In this document: positions 63,776 through 64,000 of the stretch, piece after piece
How the letters are laid out: every line of letters begins with the position of its first letter
How positions within the stretch are numbered: position 1 is the first letter of the stretch
Source of the DNA: Arthrobacter sp. FB24
GTDB lineage: Bacteria > Actinomycetota > Actinomycetes > Actinomycetales > Micrococcaceae
NCBI RefSeq assembly: GCF_000196235.1
Contig: NC_008541.1
Coordinates: 3,782,001 to 3,846,000, forward strand
DNA length: 64,000 bases
Direction of reading: 5' to 3'
Made by a program: the position numbers and the translations under genes
The notes under the pieces: generated by a model
The model's database searches: none
The model's input: only the letters and a program-made list of their open reading frames with translations
Told to the model about the DNA's origin: nothing

Positions 63776-64000
63776 CGAGCTGTCCGTTCCAGGACGGCGG
63801 CCACTTGCTCGGCAGCTGCCGGGTCGGCCCGGGCCAGGCGTGCCTTCTTGAGGTTTTCCCGCACGATCCAGCGCACATCCTTGTCGTCGCTGGCCGCCCA
63901 CCTTTCCAGCCGGTGGAAGCCCTCCGCCGGTGCCGCCGCAATGGCAACACTCCAGCAGTACCCCAGCCCCTGCCGCAGCACGCGGAACTCTTGGGCACGC
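63772..64000 (-). CDS. HEAT-repeat-like protein, C-terminal part (cut by the window)
   Basis: The frame enters from the right edge as RAQEFRVLRQGLGYCWSVAI and ends at the TAG at 63772, overlapping the DUF488 stop by four bases. VLRQGLGYCWSV...GFHRLERWAASDDKDVRWIV then RENLKKARL is a helix pair like HEAT repeats or DNA-alkylation-repeat-type proteins. The GTG at 63981 is inside this frame and probably not the start. At least 75 residues are present. Confidence 0.65.
   Translation of the reverse strand, partial: RAQEFRVLRQGLGYCWSVAIAAAPAEGFHRLERWAASDDKDVRWIVRENLKKARLARADPAAAEQVAAVLERTAR

Overview
The window is high-GC DNA from an actinobacterium. Gene content and protein sequences point to the Micrococcaceae, most like Arthrobacter or Pseudarthrobacter: the DEAH-helicase/Tad secretion neighbourhood, a MarP-type periplasmic protease, a homodimeric AceE, a type II AroQ and a Crp of the actinobacterial kind. 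The species call is inferred from proteins read by eye and was not searched. It reads as ordinary chromosome with dense, often translationally coupled genes. I see no phage, insertion sequence, integrase or CRISPR array.

Layout. 1-4.4 kb: the end of an unrecognised gene, tRNA-modifying rhodanese TrhO, a GNAT acetyltransferase and an MrfA-like DEAH helicase. 4.4-10 kb (minus): a tad/Flp secretion locus in the order CpaE-like, TadA, TadB-like, TadC-like, DUF4244 pilin-like, TadE, TadE-like. Nearly every junction is a 4-base ATGA or GTGA overlap. 10.2-15.4 kb: exonuclease/DNA polymerase, YegP-like protein, CoA-type Nudix hydrolase, endonuclease III and a repeat-bearing membrane protein. 15.9-17.9 kb: acetyl-CoA synthetase with its terminator.

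18-30.4 kb is a sugar block. The first ABC operon (binding protein, two permeases, DeoR-type regulator) has a consensus CRP-type site at its promoter. Next comes a LacI regulator with a Gfo/Idh oxidoreductase, divergent from a second ABC importer and a GH36 alpha-galactosidase. Two LacI-type operators lie in the divergent gap. Each binding-protein gene is followed by a strong intercistronic hairpin.

30.5-46 kb: a secreted beta-propeller protein, FAD oxidoreductase, SRPBCC protein, aroQ, DUF2332, MarP-like protease, crp, Nudix, RidA, a 51-residue DUF4177 protein, a class A penicillin-binding protein, a metallophosphoesterase, and a heterodimeric ABC exporter pair whose first gene carries a one-base frameshift. 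A tRNA-Pro(CGG) follows.

46.2-48.3 kb is the most interesting place. A 76-residue exported protein built of 13-residue GNWPDPM repeats is transcribed as a short monocistronic unit from a near-consensus promoter, with a perfect intrinsic terminator. It is divergent from an HTH-plus-TPR regulator of RRNPP-like architecture. This looks like a candidate secreted-peptide/receptor signalling pair; that function is inference.

48.3-64 kb: purC and purD, a membrane-anchored molybdopterin oxidoreductase, an asparaginase, a sterol-carrier-like protein, dctA, an SDR, a hydantoin/Asp-Glu racemase and an NCS1 transporter. Related TTCCA...TGGAA operators occur upstream of dctA and of the NCS1 operon. Then aceE followed by a 44-bp perfect palindrome, a MobA-like nucleotidyltransferase, a uracil-DNA glycosylase-family protein, DUF488, and the end of a HEAT-like protein.
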